From: Pholiota molesta
Taxonomy: Eukaryota; Basidiomycota; Agaricomycetes; Agaricales; Strophariaceae
NCBI GenBank assembly: GCA_014925825.1
Contig: JACGCK010000098.1
Coordinates: forward strand, 62,001 to 126,000
Direction of reading: 5' to 3'
DNA length: 64,000 bases
The position numbers were made by a program, and so were the translations under genes. Below the pieces are notes generated by a model. That model did no database searches and was not told where the DNA came from. It saw only the letters and a program-made list of their open reading frames with translations. This document shows, in pieces, positions 32,229 through 44,025 of the stretch (positions within the stretch are counted from its first letter, which is position 1; each line of letters opens with the position of its first letter).

Positions 32229-35147
32229 CTAAATCGCATTCACCATGAGAATCCACAACCGCCGACTCTGGAATAGAAACACTGACCTTGGCTTCTCCAA
32301 GCTTCTCCACACTACCGATTCCCGCCTCTTACGAATACATTCGCTTCCCACCGTCCACACGGCCGCTGTCATCGTTGACATCCCGATACCTCTTCGTCCC
32401 CGCGCTCGGCCCAGCACCCCCACCCCCCTACTCCACCCGCCCTCCTCCCTCCGCGCACTCCCACTCGCCGCCGTGCCCGGCGGCGCAGCCTGCATGAAGT
32501 ACACCTCAATCGACGGCTTCTTCAGCCGGCGCCGCGGCTGCGCATGCGGCATCGTCGGGCTCGTCGGGTTCGAGTGCACGAGCGCGTCGATCGTCATCGC
32601 GGCGATGCCCCCGTCGTCGTCGTCCTGCGCGGCGCCGCGCGGCTCGGGTTTCTTTTTATACTAAGGGGTGGTAAGCAAATCCAGGTGTGCATCGCGCATG
32701 GGGACCGTGCGGGGAGAAGAGAGGAAGGGATGCTTACGGTTTCGAGTTCGGGTTTGCCCCGCCAGCGCTGGATGGCCTCGCAGAAGCGCACGGCAGCGCG
32801 CTCGACGGGCTCTGCGGGGTAGGACCACGCGAGGTCTTCCATGTGCGTAGCGCAATCCGGCGTCGAGGCCGGGATGTCGTAGAACTGTAAGCAGGTACAA
32901 AGATCAGTCGTTATAAAAAAGCGTTATCAATTCAACGCGTCGAACTCACTCGTCGAAGGCGCTCAAGCATCTCCATCTCATACTCCTCCTCCGGCTTGCC
33001 CTTCTGCCCGCCCGAGCTCTCCCTCAAATTGGGGAACAGGATCCTAATCGCCTCCACCAGAGTTGGCAGCTCATCAGGCGCCAGACTCGCAAATTCTTCC
33101 TCGTCATCATCATCGTCGCCCTCTTCCTCTCTCAACTGTCGCGCCTTCTCCTTCCCCGCATTCTCATTGATCCCGAACCCAACGAGCAAGAGACACTGCA
33201 CGGCCTGCAGCCGCGTCCACCCGCCGCTCAGATACCCCTCCAGCACGGCCCGCGTCAGCAGCCCGGCGAGCAGCATGTACCACTCCGACGACGGGCGCAG
33301 CGCGTACTCGTACATCCGACGCTTCGCCGACTGCGCATGCCCACTCCGCGACGCAGACGGCGACGACGGCGCATGCTGCGGGGAGTACCCACCTCCCTCA
33401 CCGCCCCACTCCCGCCGCGGCGTTGTCCCCCCGTTCGCCGCGGGCGCCGGCGCCGGCCCACCGCCCGCCGCCCCGCCGTCCTCCTTCTCCCTCTCCCTTT
33501 CCCGCCCGTCGTCGCTCGCCGCCGCATCCTCCTCCCCGCGCGCCTCGCGCCCGAGCTCCGCCGCCACGAGCGCCGACAGCCGGATGAAGCGCGGGATCAG
33601 CTTGCTCAGCTTCGTGTTCCCCGCGCCGCCCGCCGCCGTCGCGTCCCCGTCGCGCACCTTCCGCCGCAGCGCGCTCCCGCGCGCGGCCGGGCGCAGCAGG
33701 CCCGAGCCTATCCCGCTGCCGTCCTGCCAGCCCGTGATGCCGCCGCCGCCCCCGCCGCCGGGCATCGCCCGCCAGCTGCTGCTGCTGCTCCGGTCCGTGG
33801 CGCCGCTGCCGAACGAGCTCGCGCGCCCGCGCGAGTTACTCGAGCCCGTCTGCCGCGGGGGCGACTTGGCCTCTACGCAGATCTCGCACCCGGTGTGGAG
33901 ATGCCGGGGACACCGGAAGGCGGGTGGGGAGTTGGCGGTGTCAGGATCCGCTCCCACGGCGTATAGGGCCCGCGTACGCTGGCTGGGCTGGGGGCGCTGG
34001 AGGTACGAGGGAGGAGAAGGGGAGGAGTAGGATCGCTGCTGCTGCTGCTGCTGCTGCTGCATGGACTGGTATGGCATATGCAAGAGAGAAGGCGGTTGTT
34101 GGTTGTAATGTTGGAGGTTGGGATTATACGTATAGTCTGAATATTGCGGGGGTTGCATCGACCGCGATGGTATGGGCTGGGGCGCTCGCGGAGCAGGAAC
34201 GAATGCTCCTGACACCGGCGCGAGTATATACAGAGCATCGGGAAGATCACTAGGCGAAGGCGAAGGCGCAGAAGGCGAGAGATCCGGCGGTGTGGCGGTT
34301 TTAGTACTGGGAGAGTGGATGTGGCGGTGAGGTGGTGGGGGCGCTTGACGTGCAAACAGATCATTGATGATAGTCCCCAGCGCTAGACGCAGTCTTACCC
34401 CGTTCGGTAGGCGATGGGGATCCGTGAGACTGGCCGCGTTTGTTTTCGGCGACGTAGGCGGTGTCAGAATTTCGTCGCCGTTGATGGGGTGAATCGGAGG
34501 CGGTCGTTCGAGCATTGAGATCACGACTTTCTCGAGTCCTTCTGCCCGCAGTCGTAGACTCCGCGCGAGCGCCAAGTCCTGTCGGGATAGCCTTTCATCT
34601 TCGTCATCTGTGTGGGGATGGTTTGGATCCTTTACTCTAGCCTTGAGTGAAACAATCTCTTCGCCTTCGCTGCCAAGCTCATCCTCCTCCTCGTAAGATT
34701 CAGGCCGTCTCCGATGAATATAGTTGGGAGAATTGGGCCCGCCTGTCCGGTCAGTCATACCTAGCTCCGCTCGAGCCTGGGCGAATCGCGTTCTCCCTGG
34801 AAGCGATCTAAGACATTGATCTTGGGATGATTAAGAAATCGCTCACCATGGACCCAGAGCATGTGATCGATGATCAGCGTGCGGGTACTTTTTTCTCTGG
34901 GCGGAATCGAGTGTAGATGATGCGCATGTTTGTGTGCTGGTGCGCGGAATGAGGACTGGGGAAGCGTAGTGCTCGGGCTACTGAAGTTCGCAGCAGGCGC
35001 CGTCGACGTGCTCGGGACGTTTTGCTGGTTGGAAGTGGGGGCATTTCTGTAAGTGGGGAAGATATGGGTATAAGGAAAGTTGTTCTGCTGGATGTACGGC
35101 TGCTGGTTGGCCATGGTGGGCGTCTGGAGGAGATGGTCGAACTCCAT
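32229..35147 (-). CDS. Uncharacterised 908-residue fungal protein, Pro/Gln/Ser/Gly-rich
   Basis: Exons 35147-34847, 34796-32950, 32884-32738 and 32660-32229 join in phase. The first intron joins LIIDHMLWVHG to RTRFAQARAELGMTDRTGG, a smooth and ordered-looking junction that supports the model. Seen: disordered N-terminus, HMLWVHGRTRFAQARAELG (about 90-108), an acidic EEEDELGSEGEE, helices around ALARSLRLRAEGLEKVV, a poly-Gln run, CPRHLHTGCEIC (a possible Cys/His metal site), Gly/Ala-rich and Glu/Arg-rich linkers, then an ordered helical part WYMLLAGLLTRAVLEGYLSG and LQAVQCLLLVGFG, and a basic C-terminus. I do not recognise the family. The helical part looks like a protein-interaction domain. 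The GC-rich middle has long antisense open frames that are not genes. Confidence 0.75.
34035..34060 (-). repeat. CAG microsatellite coding for poly-Gln
   Basis: About eight GCT units on the plus strand, read as CAG in the gene, give eight glutamines after a Met-rich segment. The tract may vary in length between strains. Confidence 0.85.
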
Positions 35148-37642
35148 GTGTGGGGAAGAGCCACACCAATTTGTACAGCCGCTGATCGAAGCCTCCCGAG
35201 TTTGCCCTAAGTGCCGTGGGAACTTTTCCACCTGTTCTCTCCCACCATCTCGCAAACACCCCAACACCGACCTCCACCCATCCTCCTCGCCGAGTTCGCG
35301 TTTCGTAAAGGCAGTCGACGAGATCGCCCGAGTCCATCGCGCGTGACTTCTAAAATTATGCCTTCGACAGTCGTGGAAGCGTTTGTTGACGTCGCGTGTG
35401 GTGCAGGGTAACAGATCGCCCTCTTCCCATGGGCAGCGCCCATTGCGACCCGCACGTCATGGTGGTCGGATTCGTGGTCTAGGTCCAGATAATTCTACAA
35501 GTCACCGTTAGAATAACATTCAAAAACTAATAGAAAAAAACCTACGGTCAAAATGTAGCACATACATGCTACCCGAGTGCGGGGTAAGCGGCTGGGGTAA
35601 TGATCATCGTGCCGTAAACGGTACACGAGGACCAGCGCATTCGTTAAGGGGCGAACGGCGAGGAAGGAAAAATGCACCACGCAATTCTTGCGAAACGCTC
35701 AATTTATAGCGCGACGTTCCTTCCGTGACCCTATTGCCAAGGACGATTTAGGCAGTTCTTTCACGCATCTATCGGCAGGGTGTCGTCGACTGGGAATCTA
35801 ACGCATCCGGTCATTCTCTGTAGATAAGATACCCTCGCACTGGCCCCTAACTCCAAAGACTTCCGAGAACGAGAGGGGGTCGGGGAAGGTCATGACGAAG
35901 GAGGGGGGAAAGAAGGAATTAGAGCGGACGGCCATGAGCGGAGTTATATATTCCCGGCATAAATGCAGAATATATGCGCGAATATTTTTCCTTCCTGCAG
36001 CGCGTCATTGGCGTCACTTATTGCATCAAAGCATAACAAAATCCTTCCACTCTTTTGTAGCATCAATATATATCATAATCCTCCTAACACCGTCCCTAAC
36101 CTCTACTCAGCACACGAGAGAGAGAGGAAAGCGAACCAATATTTTATCACGACGAATGTCTGTATATAAGGTGAATACTTACTCTGGACGCGTATGGACC
36201 TAAGGCGTGTTTTGACCAAAGAAACGAACGCTCAATTGCGGACGACATGAAGATATATCACACAATGAACGCCAAATACCTTTAGTCTGGCCTAAAATTC
36301 TACGAAATTAGCAACAGAAGGCATAGAAGCAATGGATACTTGACATTGACGTTGATATGAACCTTCATCTCTTCGCTTGAGTTCTGACGTTCATCGGCAC
36401 GGAGAACAGAAAAATAGGTGTAGCCGCGTCGACCACATTCCATTTGGACCAGACGCTTAGAGCACCCATACTATCTACGTTCTACTAACGACTTTAGTTC
36501 AACGTAGGCATTTCAGTAGCACTACTGAGTAACGAGATGGCGTCATTCGACCACGTTCCACTTGAAACTTCATATCTATGAAAACAGGCCAAGGGACAGG
36601 CACCAATCGCGTGCACAGCATGTCAGGGCTGCGAAAGCCTATCTCATCAATTAGATCTAAGGGGGAATTTTGCTCAGGATCACAGCTATCCTCAGGTATC
36701 ACAAGGCATCGAATTAAAAAATGTGGCGCGTTACCGAAACCACGGATTGAGCACGAAATATATACCAACGCTGAAGATCGCGGAGAATAGGAGATTTTTT
36801 CCATCAACACCACCTTACCTATGCCGGCCGACTTCAGAATCGCACCTGCCCTCGGGCTTTATCAATATCTAGCAAGCTTGTTCAGGCTGTTGATCTCGTT
36901 GTTACCGCGGTCACCCCCATCCAGCCTCATCCCTCTGAATCGTATACGTGCGATCGCCTCGTTAGTCTTGGAATCAGCACATCTGCATCACTGCAAGCGC
37001 ACAGCGAGTGCGATGCATGCTCGCCACCTTGGACAATTTGTACGCGATACGATGGGGTCAGTATACAACTTCTGGAAATGAAGTTATTGATGACGACGGT
37101 CATTATTACCAGCTCGAAAGAGGCGAGCTGGCTAAGCATGGGATGGAGTTGACCATTTTACATTTATAAACTATTTACTAAATAGCGATGCCTGAATTGT
37201 TTCGCATCCACATTTTTCGCCCAGACCCTTGGAGCCTATTGCGCTGACCGCGGAGAGCATGATGCTAAGGCTTCACGCTTGAACGTGAACTTTACTAAAT
37301 TCGCCGTCTAACTGGATGAACATAGGACATGCAAGCAGTCACTAAACGATGGGGATTCGAACCCAACAAAGCTAGCCTTCGTAGTTTATCGTTAGATCGT
37401 GTGCATGGAAAATACAAAGCTAGTGATAGAGATAATTAAAACAAAACGAAAAAAAATGGTACAAATGAAGAGAACGAAAACCAGCCTAAACGCATTGTAT
37501 AGAAAAACAGGGCGGAAATATAAAAACATCCTGGTATCATAAGAAGCAAGCAAGCGCAAAGATCGACATGAAATAGTCATAGCTGCTTCCACTAACCACG
37601 CCAATAGCAACCCAAAAGCCAGCCGCCTCGATAGCACCACGC
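35148..37642. other. Long intergenic region
   Basis: About 2.5 kb between the 908-residue gene (start at 35147, minus) and the DSN1 stop (37643, minus). Open frames are short and without motifs. A perfect Pol III B-box-like string on the minus strand near 37350 has no matching A box. I see no gene that can be supported. Confidence 0.5.
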
Positions 37643-39793
37643 TCACCGATCCCTCGACGGCGTCGTCCCCCTCCTCGGTGTCCCCGGCATCTTTCTCGGC
37701 GTCGCAGGCACGCCCGTCAGCGGCCGATCGCCTACCGCACTAACGCCATTCTCCCCTGCCCTCTGCACCTCCCGCGCCGCCCGCCGCGCCGCCTCCCCCA
37801 CGAGCGCCGGCGGGCGCTCCTGGTCCACCCTCGCCAGCGCGCGCATCAAGTCCAGCGGGTCCACCGCCGGCGCCTTCGCCGCGGGCTGCACGACGTACGT
37901 CGCGAGCAGCTGCGCCGCCGACCCCGCGGGGCCCGCGTCGCCGGGCGGCGGGAACGGGTTCACGCGGGACGCGAGGTTCGCGGAGAGCACGTCGAAGCGC
38001 TCGTTCAGCGCGCGCTCGGCGATGTTGGTGGTCGCGCGCGCGGCGCTCGCGAAGGAGAAGATCTGGTCGACTTTGTACTCCAGCGCGGGGAGGCGGCGCT
38101 TGAGTTCGGCTTCCATCTCTTCCCTGGTGAGGTTGGACCGAGAGAGGCTGCGCCGACTCGGTATTCGATCGTCTCCGGTAGCGCGATAGCCGAGGACGGA
38201 TTTGGCGAGGGCGAGGGCGGAGTGGAATTCAGGTGGGAGTTCGTGTTCTTGAGGCATGAAATGGCTTTCGAGATCGTCCAGATCACCCGTGGCTCGCCGC
38301 TTGCCTTTGGCCTTGGCTGAAAGCGAGTGGGGGTCCAAGTCAGCGGAACGCTTCTCCAGCTGGGATTGCAGTTTCTTTGCATATGCGTCGTAACCATAAG
38401 AGACTTTCTTCCATGCCTCTTCCTCGGCTTGGGCCCTTCAAAAACGTGGTTAGAGATGACAGAAACATAGGGCTATACGACTCACTGTTGAATATGGCTC
38501 GAGTATGTAATCTCCCACTGTCGATTCCGCACGTTCTGCTCATTCTCCCGTAAATCCTCCTGGGGTTGTTTGCTACTGCTGGCTTCTGGCGAATGAAAGC
38601 TCAGGTCTATTCGTTTCTCTGCCAACATGCGAATGAGGTCCTCCTGAAGGCTCTTCAGCGCCTGTGTGCCTTGAGTTGATAAGGGCGGTAGCGGAGGTGA
38701 TTTGGACGTCGAAAGGGTGGAGGGATTCGCGGCAGCGCGAAGTGAGCACCATATGAGTAATTGTCGAACGCGTTCGGAATCTGGAAGGTCGCAGTCGATG
38801 TGTTTGTAAAAACTGGTCTCCGATACCGAATTATGTGGCTGAGCTATTAGATGACGAAGGTCAGAGCCCGATAGCGTTCGCTCATACAATTATTACGCAC
38901 TGATAATCCCTGATGTTTCGAAAGCGGTGCTCGTTCGCTTTCCTCGCCCACCCACTGAACTCTTCCGCCGGTGGCCCCGACCAGAATCACGCGTATCCGT
39001 TGACCGACCGCGTTCACTCATGATCGCATCCATAGCGCCTTGTCTGAGCTGCTTGTTTCGTGTCTGTTGCGATTCCTCATCGTCTGGCAAAGGTGCTGTG
39101 ATATCGATGAACTTGGATTTTCCTTTGCTCCGACTGGTGTTGGCTGGTTCTTCGGACCGTGAAGGAAACTGGATGTTGTTGTCGTTCGCCAGCAAGGTGG
39201 CGTTGATGGTTACGTTCGCGCGCGATTTCCTTCGTAGGTGGTCGGCTTCATCCTCCATGGCTCTAACGTCGTTCTCCACCTCTGCATCGTCGTAGGTACC
39301 AGCATATGCCACGCGGTCGCGCGTGGCTGACTTGGCCTTCAAAGGTAGGCGGGGTGCTTGGGAGTTTGACTTAAATTTCTTCGACGCAGGTTTAGAGGGA
39401 CCTGCCGCTTCCGTCAACGCCCGTGAGGAAGAACGCGGTGGATGGGAGTCGGAGGTTTGTGATGAGGCAGGCAGGGATTGCGAGGGTTGGGAATCTGGCG
39501 CACGGACGATGAGTAGTCCACCTGCTCCTTCATCATGGTTTACTTTAAGCGTCACAAAGTCAGAATCAACACTTTTGGCGCGTTCAAACACGGTTGTTCA
39601 CGTACGTTTCCGTTTATTCGACGCGCCCAACTTCGCCTAGATTGTCAAATTATTTCGTTAAATCGCGGGGATTTCGGAATTCGAAGTAGAGACATACCTC
39701 TTTCTTCGCTCTTTTCGCAGCAGCAGCGTTCAACAGCGGATTAAAGTCCTCCGCCTTCCGTTTTCCGGTCAATTGGGGTTGAGAGGGCAGCAT
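37643..39793 (-). CDS. DSN1: Kinetochore protein DSN1/Mis13 (MIND/Mis12 complex)
   Basis: Subunit of the Mis12/MIND complex, which links inner centromere proteins to the outer kinetochore and microtubules. Exons 39793-39698, 39636-39606, 39521-38901, 38843-38486 and 38435-37643 give 632 residues. Seen: basic nuclear-type start (GKRKAEDF, KRAKKE), a disordered Ser/Pro-rich part, then the Mis13 signature: RRKSSVGGRGKR, TQPHNSVSETSFYKHIDCD and LPDSERVRQLLIWCSLRA, followed by helices (AQAEEEAWKKVSYGYDAYAK) and a coiled-coil-like ELKRRLPALEYKVDQIFSFA. The C-terminus has TPRKMPGTPRR, the type of basic tail that binds outer kinetochore parts. Repeat copy B starts only 214 bp upstream of its start codon. 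Confidence 0.9.
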
Positions 39794-40006
39794 TTGGAGG
39801 TGGGTGAGATTGACCAAGGTAGAGGACGTTAATCTTGTCATAAAGATAATCCCTAACGTGGGGCGAGTAATCCGAGTGCGCGACGGGTGAAATGCGTTCG
39901 CCTGGGGAATGGGATGAGCTCGCTGTGCGCGACGGCGACGACGTACAATTCCAAGGAGCGAATGGCGGGGTTTGAATTGTTGCTCCCACGTTCGGTGTGA
40001 TCAACA

Positions 40007-41985
40007 AAGCTTTCGCGTGAGTTGTGACAATAGTGACTAGTCACAGTCCCGTTCGTCCGACTTGAACGCAACAGAACGCAACCAAAACGCATTGAACAGA
40101 TTCTCATCCTCTTAGGCACACGTTCTGTCCTATCCCGCAACTGTCCACAACAACCGCAGCTAACCAGGGCACGTAGATCTGGTATGCTATATCATCCACC
40201 CGTTATCCCACCGAATACCTGCCAGTTCAGAAGCCATGCTTAGCCTGTTAATGCGGTCTCGCCTCTATCGGTCTTGCCGCAAGCTTGATCTGCATCCTGC
40301 GCTAGGTCTGAATCCATGGTGTTCCACACTGTATGCACATGCTGCACGGGTATCTACGTCAGCCTTAGGGAAGAGGATGCTTGTGGTGCGTTTTCACCAC
40401 AAAATAAGAGCATTTTGCTGATTCTACCCCAAGACTTCGACAGAGACGACCCGCAAAGGAGGAGACCGCCATCTTGTGCTGCGTACTCTACGGCCTGAAC
40501 AATTGTCCGCAGTGGGCCAAGAGATTACTGATTTGTCGGGGAAGGGGCAGACAGTCCTGTCCACTCTCGCCGATCCACATCCGCAGGGGTGTATATATAA
40601 GCCCAGAGGTGACGTTCCGACATATACCTGCTTTCCGGAGAACACTAGAGGGTTCTTTTACTATCATAAACCCCCAGATGGGCCCGAATTCTCTGCGGGA
40701 GTGCGTTTCAGGATCTGCAATAGTGCGGCAGACTTCGAACACGGTCGGGACTTGCTCGACACCAGGGGAGACATTTGGAGCCCCAAACTTTTGGAACTTG
40801 TCAAACATAATCAACACAGGCAATTTTTGTCGTTATTGCGCGCCGAAAATCTGATTGACGAGGAGCTCATCCATGATATCAACAAGTTGGACACCACACA
40901 TAATGTGCGAAGATGCCATGCTTCTCTCTCCGACCCATTCTACATGAACCTCGGACACACAAGTAAAAAGATCACGTATGTCACTCGTGCAAAGTTGGTC
41001 CGGCTAGTGTTCGCACAGAAAGCATTCCGAGTGCACACCGCTACGAACTCGTACGTGAGTCCACTGACTGGTCAGGCATTTCATCATTGAGCACTCGCTT
41101 TCGTGCTGATCGCGATCTACATAGGATTGATCAAGGCCCAGTTCGAATTATCTGACCTTCCGGAACACAAAGCACTAGGGCCCACACTTGTTATACGCGT
41201 TCTCAAAGTGGTTGAACCTGTTCATTCGCTCTTCCCTACGACTAAAATCCCAATTCCTGTTCCCGGAACCCTCCTATATCGCAATGTTCACGGACGGAGG
41301 AGACGCGTTGTGCATGTCCCGCTGAAAAAACAGCCGATGGCGGATGTCCTTCTTGAGCTCGCGAAGACCGCTTGGGCATGAGGAAGGGTGCCGGTGAGCA
41401 CGTATCCAAGCTGGCTGGGAACGCAATTTATTGACCTCCCGCCAGCTGTCTCTAGACATGATTCGTCATTTCATTTGGTTAGATACCTAAATATGTAGAG
41501 CCGGAGAGCACATACCATTCTAATGAAAATAGGTTGGAAACGTGTGAATGCGTTGCTGCCAGCCGCATCTCCGTCTGCTCGTCTACTCCGCCCTCCGACC
41601 TTGGTCGACGATGCTCTGACAGCTGGCCCCGTAATCCCACCTTTGTTTTGATAGCCACAGACACCCGATGTCGATGGCAGAACATGTTCGATGACGCGGC
41701 TGTTGAATTCAAGGATCACAATCAATCAACTTCGGTATATAAAAAAAGAAATTCTGACAGAAGAATAACGGCTGGATAGAAACAGAACCTTTCGATATTC
41801 GGTAAGTAGTACCTTCGTCGTCTTCGAGCTGCGCGCTTACCTTGTTTTTGGTAGGTGAAGCCTTCAAAACAGACAAACACCTAAACGAGCAAGGCAAGAC
41901 ATGGGTACGTACTTCCCGCGTTCAAGTTAGCACTTAAAGTAACACTGCCCACAGCCTTCCAGCAACGATCAAATCTCGATAGATG
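40007..41985 (+). repeat. Repeat family copy B
   Basis: Collinear with copy C at a constant offset of 7,195 bp, from the shared left edge aagctttcgcgtgagttg at 40007 through the conserved frame to at least 41380, with only about a dozen differences and no indel. Past 41450 the copies diverge. B carries extra DNA of about 200 bp (about 41710-41930) before the common tail cttccagcaacg (about 41955). The 12-bp palindrome GTGACTAGTCAC lies at 40033-40044. No transposase or terminal repeats were recognised. Confidence 0.85.
40476..41381 (+). pseudogene. Copy B of the uncharacterised protein family, stop at codon about 205
   Basis: Open from 40476 to a TGA at 41088-41090, then the same frame continues from 41091 to 41381. 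Same motifs as copies A and C (GFFYYHKPPDGPEF, VRFRICNSAADFEHG, RGDIWSPKLLELVK, VPGTLLYRN). The stop is at the same place as in copy A, while copy C has CGA there. Upstream, the 5' part seen in A (ENIRKRVDRH) is shifted and broken by TAA and a small deletion. A short alanine-rich frame beginning MLSLLMRSRLYRS lies before it in all three copies. Confidence 0.55.
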
Positions 41986-43948
41986 ACGCTCGACGCATGG
42001 CGGAGGCGGCGCGATGCGCGATGCTACGCCATCGAATGGGTCTGCTCATTGAGCTCGCGTAGTCGTTCGCTCTCCGTCTCTATGGGCTCTCCCCGACGCG
42101 CTTGTGATTCTTGATACTGATGTCATTAACATCACCGTGGAGTGAACTGATTGAGTCGAGAGTTCGGCTGGCCGCTCCAGACCTCGATAACGCATAGAAT
42201 GAAGTGTACCGTATACCAATAACGCGCCATGAACGAATCTATATAACGCCTTCGACTCAAGCACCGTTGCGTGCCGCGGGAGGCCTGGTTGTGTTGTAGC
42301 AGACGATATTAAGGTGAAATACTAGTACACTTCGATGTTCTAAACAAACGCTCATCCCGCTTCCACGGGCCTCCGTCTTCCACCACCGGCCGTGCTAAGC
42401 GGCTAGGGATGCCACCGCCAATAATCGTCATCGATGAAGCGTCATCGATACCGTCAACACTATCGAAGCGGAAGTGGGGCACAACATGGCCATGTCGTGC
42501 ATGGACTAAACTGTCGCGATTGATCGACTTGTACCGCAGGTAGGCAAGCGAGTCGACAGCTTCGTATTTTTGCTTTTTCTTGTAGGAGCCATTGTACTCA
42601 CAACTACAATAGCTATTTGAACGCAAATCCATATCCTGACTATATATTTGATTATATCCACGCCTGCACTAGGCCTTTCACTGGAAGGCTAATAAGTGTT
42701 CGGCTGGAACTCCCAGGATTTGGTCTTCCATTCAGAAAGTGACGCAGCGGATCGTCAAGGTCCACATCCTGCATATGGTGTTGGTTGTGTTGCAAGACGG
42801 CGAGCGAGGGCCGAGGGCTGCAAGTACGGATAACTTCTAGCCAGCTACATTAATTGACATTGGTACTTCCTCGAGGCGCGATTTCATGAATATTTTTCAT
42901 GGATATCCAAACCTACACAGAGCCGTCAATTTACTGTGTAGATACTGACATGGTATCGTTGGTTATTTGATTAACTCTGCAAATTGTACACTGAAACAGA
43001 GAACTCACGATTGCGCATGAGTTGCGCATGAGTGCCATCAAGATTGAAATTCTCATCATCTTGTACTTAACGCAGTCATGTCGAAACGCTCTGGCAATAT
43101 TTCTTCAACAGATGGACGGCCTGCAAAGCGAAATCGACGCGGAAAGTTTCGTATAGTCTCGCAAGATACTCCTATAGCCAACATCGCCGCATCCACTAGT
43201 AATCTCCACTTTACAGTACCAATAATGCCCATTACGCATGTTCAGGATCCTATCGGGCTTGCACGGCCAGGACGCGGAGGAAATTGGACAAAGATTGCAT
43301 GCGAAATATTGGTCATTATGTACAGGATAAGGTGATAATCGGAAACCAACGCTCCAGATATACAAAGCTCCAACCTGGGTGCCCGACACATATATAATCT
43401 ACTCAATTACCATAGCCGCAAATTTGATCCTCAGCTGAGTTACGTCCGCCTCTTCTGAGTCTCGGTCCGATCGATCCAGGTACTCGTGTATTGCGCGGAT
43501 AACCTCTATGGTCTTCTGCAAAAATGGAATGTTCGTCGCATGTCCTCGTATGAAGGTCACTAATTCTGGGGAGTATGAGGATTGTTCAAGGATAGGAGGC
43601 AGATATAGCAGTCCTAATGCATAAGGGTTGTCTTTTGGTGAATACGTTAAACCTCGTGACGGTGGCTGATTAGTAGGGACGGATAATGTCATCCCATGTC
43701 GATGCTTCTCCTCGCGTCGCTTTCGGAGAAAGCTGTTGGCAGTTAACCGCATTTTTCGAGCTACATCATGGGATCAAAGTGAACAAAGACGTCGAATAGA
43801 CACCTCAGATTCTCTAGGGTAATGGGAATGGGATTTAGTAGTCTGGCGTTTTCGACTGTAAAGGGAATCGGGTTTGGGAGTCTGGCGTTTTCGATAGGGA
43901 ATCGAATGATGAGGATAGCCGTAAAGATAATTTTCCAGAATTCTAATC
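41986..43948. other. Intergenic region between repeat B and the NACHT gene
   Basis: About 2 kb without a convincing gene. Short frames exist at 42309-42632 (-), 43078-43335 (+) and 43399-43752 (-). The plus one starts MSKRSGNISSTDGRPAKRNR and has a basic, nuclear-signal-like N-terminus but no domain. The minus ones have no motif I know. They may be remnants of genes. Confidence 0.45.
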
Positions 43949-44025
43949 CTATTTCTCAACTCCATTTGGTATTTTCGAGCGTAAAGGGGATCGGGTTTGA
44001 AAATCTGGTGTTTTCGAATAGGATG
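43826..44025. repeat. Short degenerate repeats at the 3' end of the NACHT gene
   Basis: The block gggaatcgggtttgggagtc followed by tggcgttttcga occurs near 43830, 43868 and 43989 with substitutions. The last copy lies inside the final coding exon of the NACHT gene. Confidence 0.7.

Noticed and set aside
32996..34030. 344-codon open frame on the plus strand, plus a 209-codon frame in a second plus frame
   Set aside because: Antisense shadows of the GC-rich, Ser/Gly-rich exon of the 908-residue gene; composition-driven, no motif.
35892..37081. Several 60-104 codon frames in the long spacer before DSN1
   Set aside because: No conserved motif, no splice logic, frames overlap on both strands.
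37345..37365. Perfect Pol III B-box-like string GGTTCGAATCC on the minus strand, with a partly complementary stem around it
   Set aside because: No A box at the right distance and the acceptor, D and anticodon stems cannot be formed, so it is not a tRNA gene; at most a remnant or chance.
43826..44025. Regularly spaced short repeats considered as a CRISPR-like array
   Set aside because: Only three degenerate blocks with unequal spacing, partly coding, in a eukaryotic gene.
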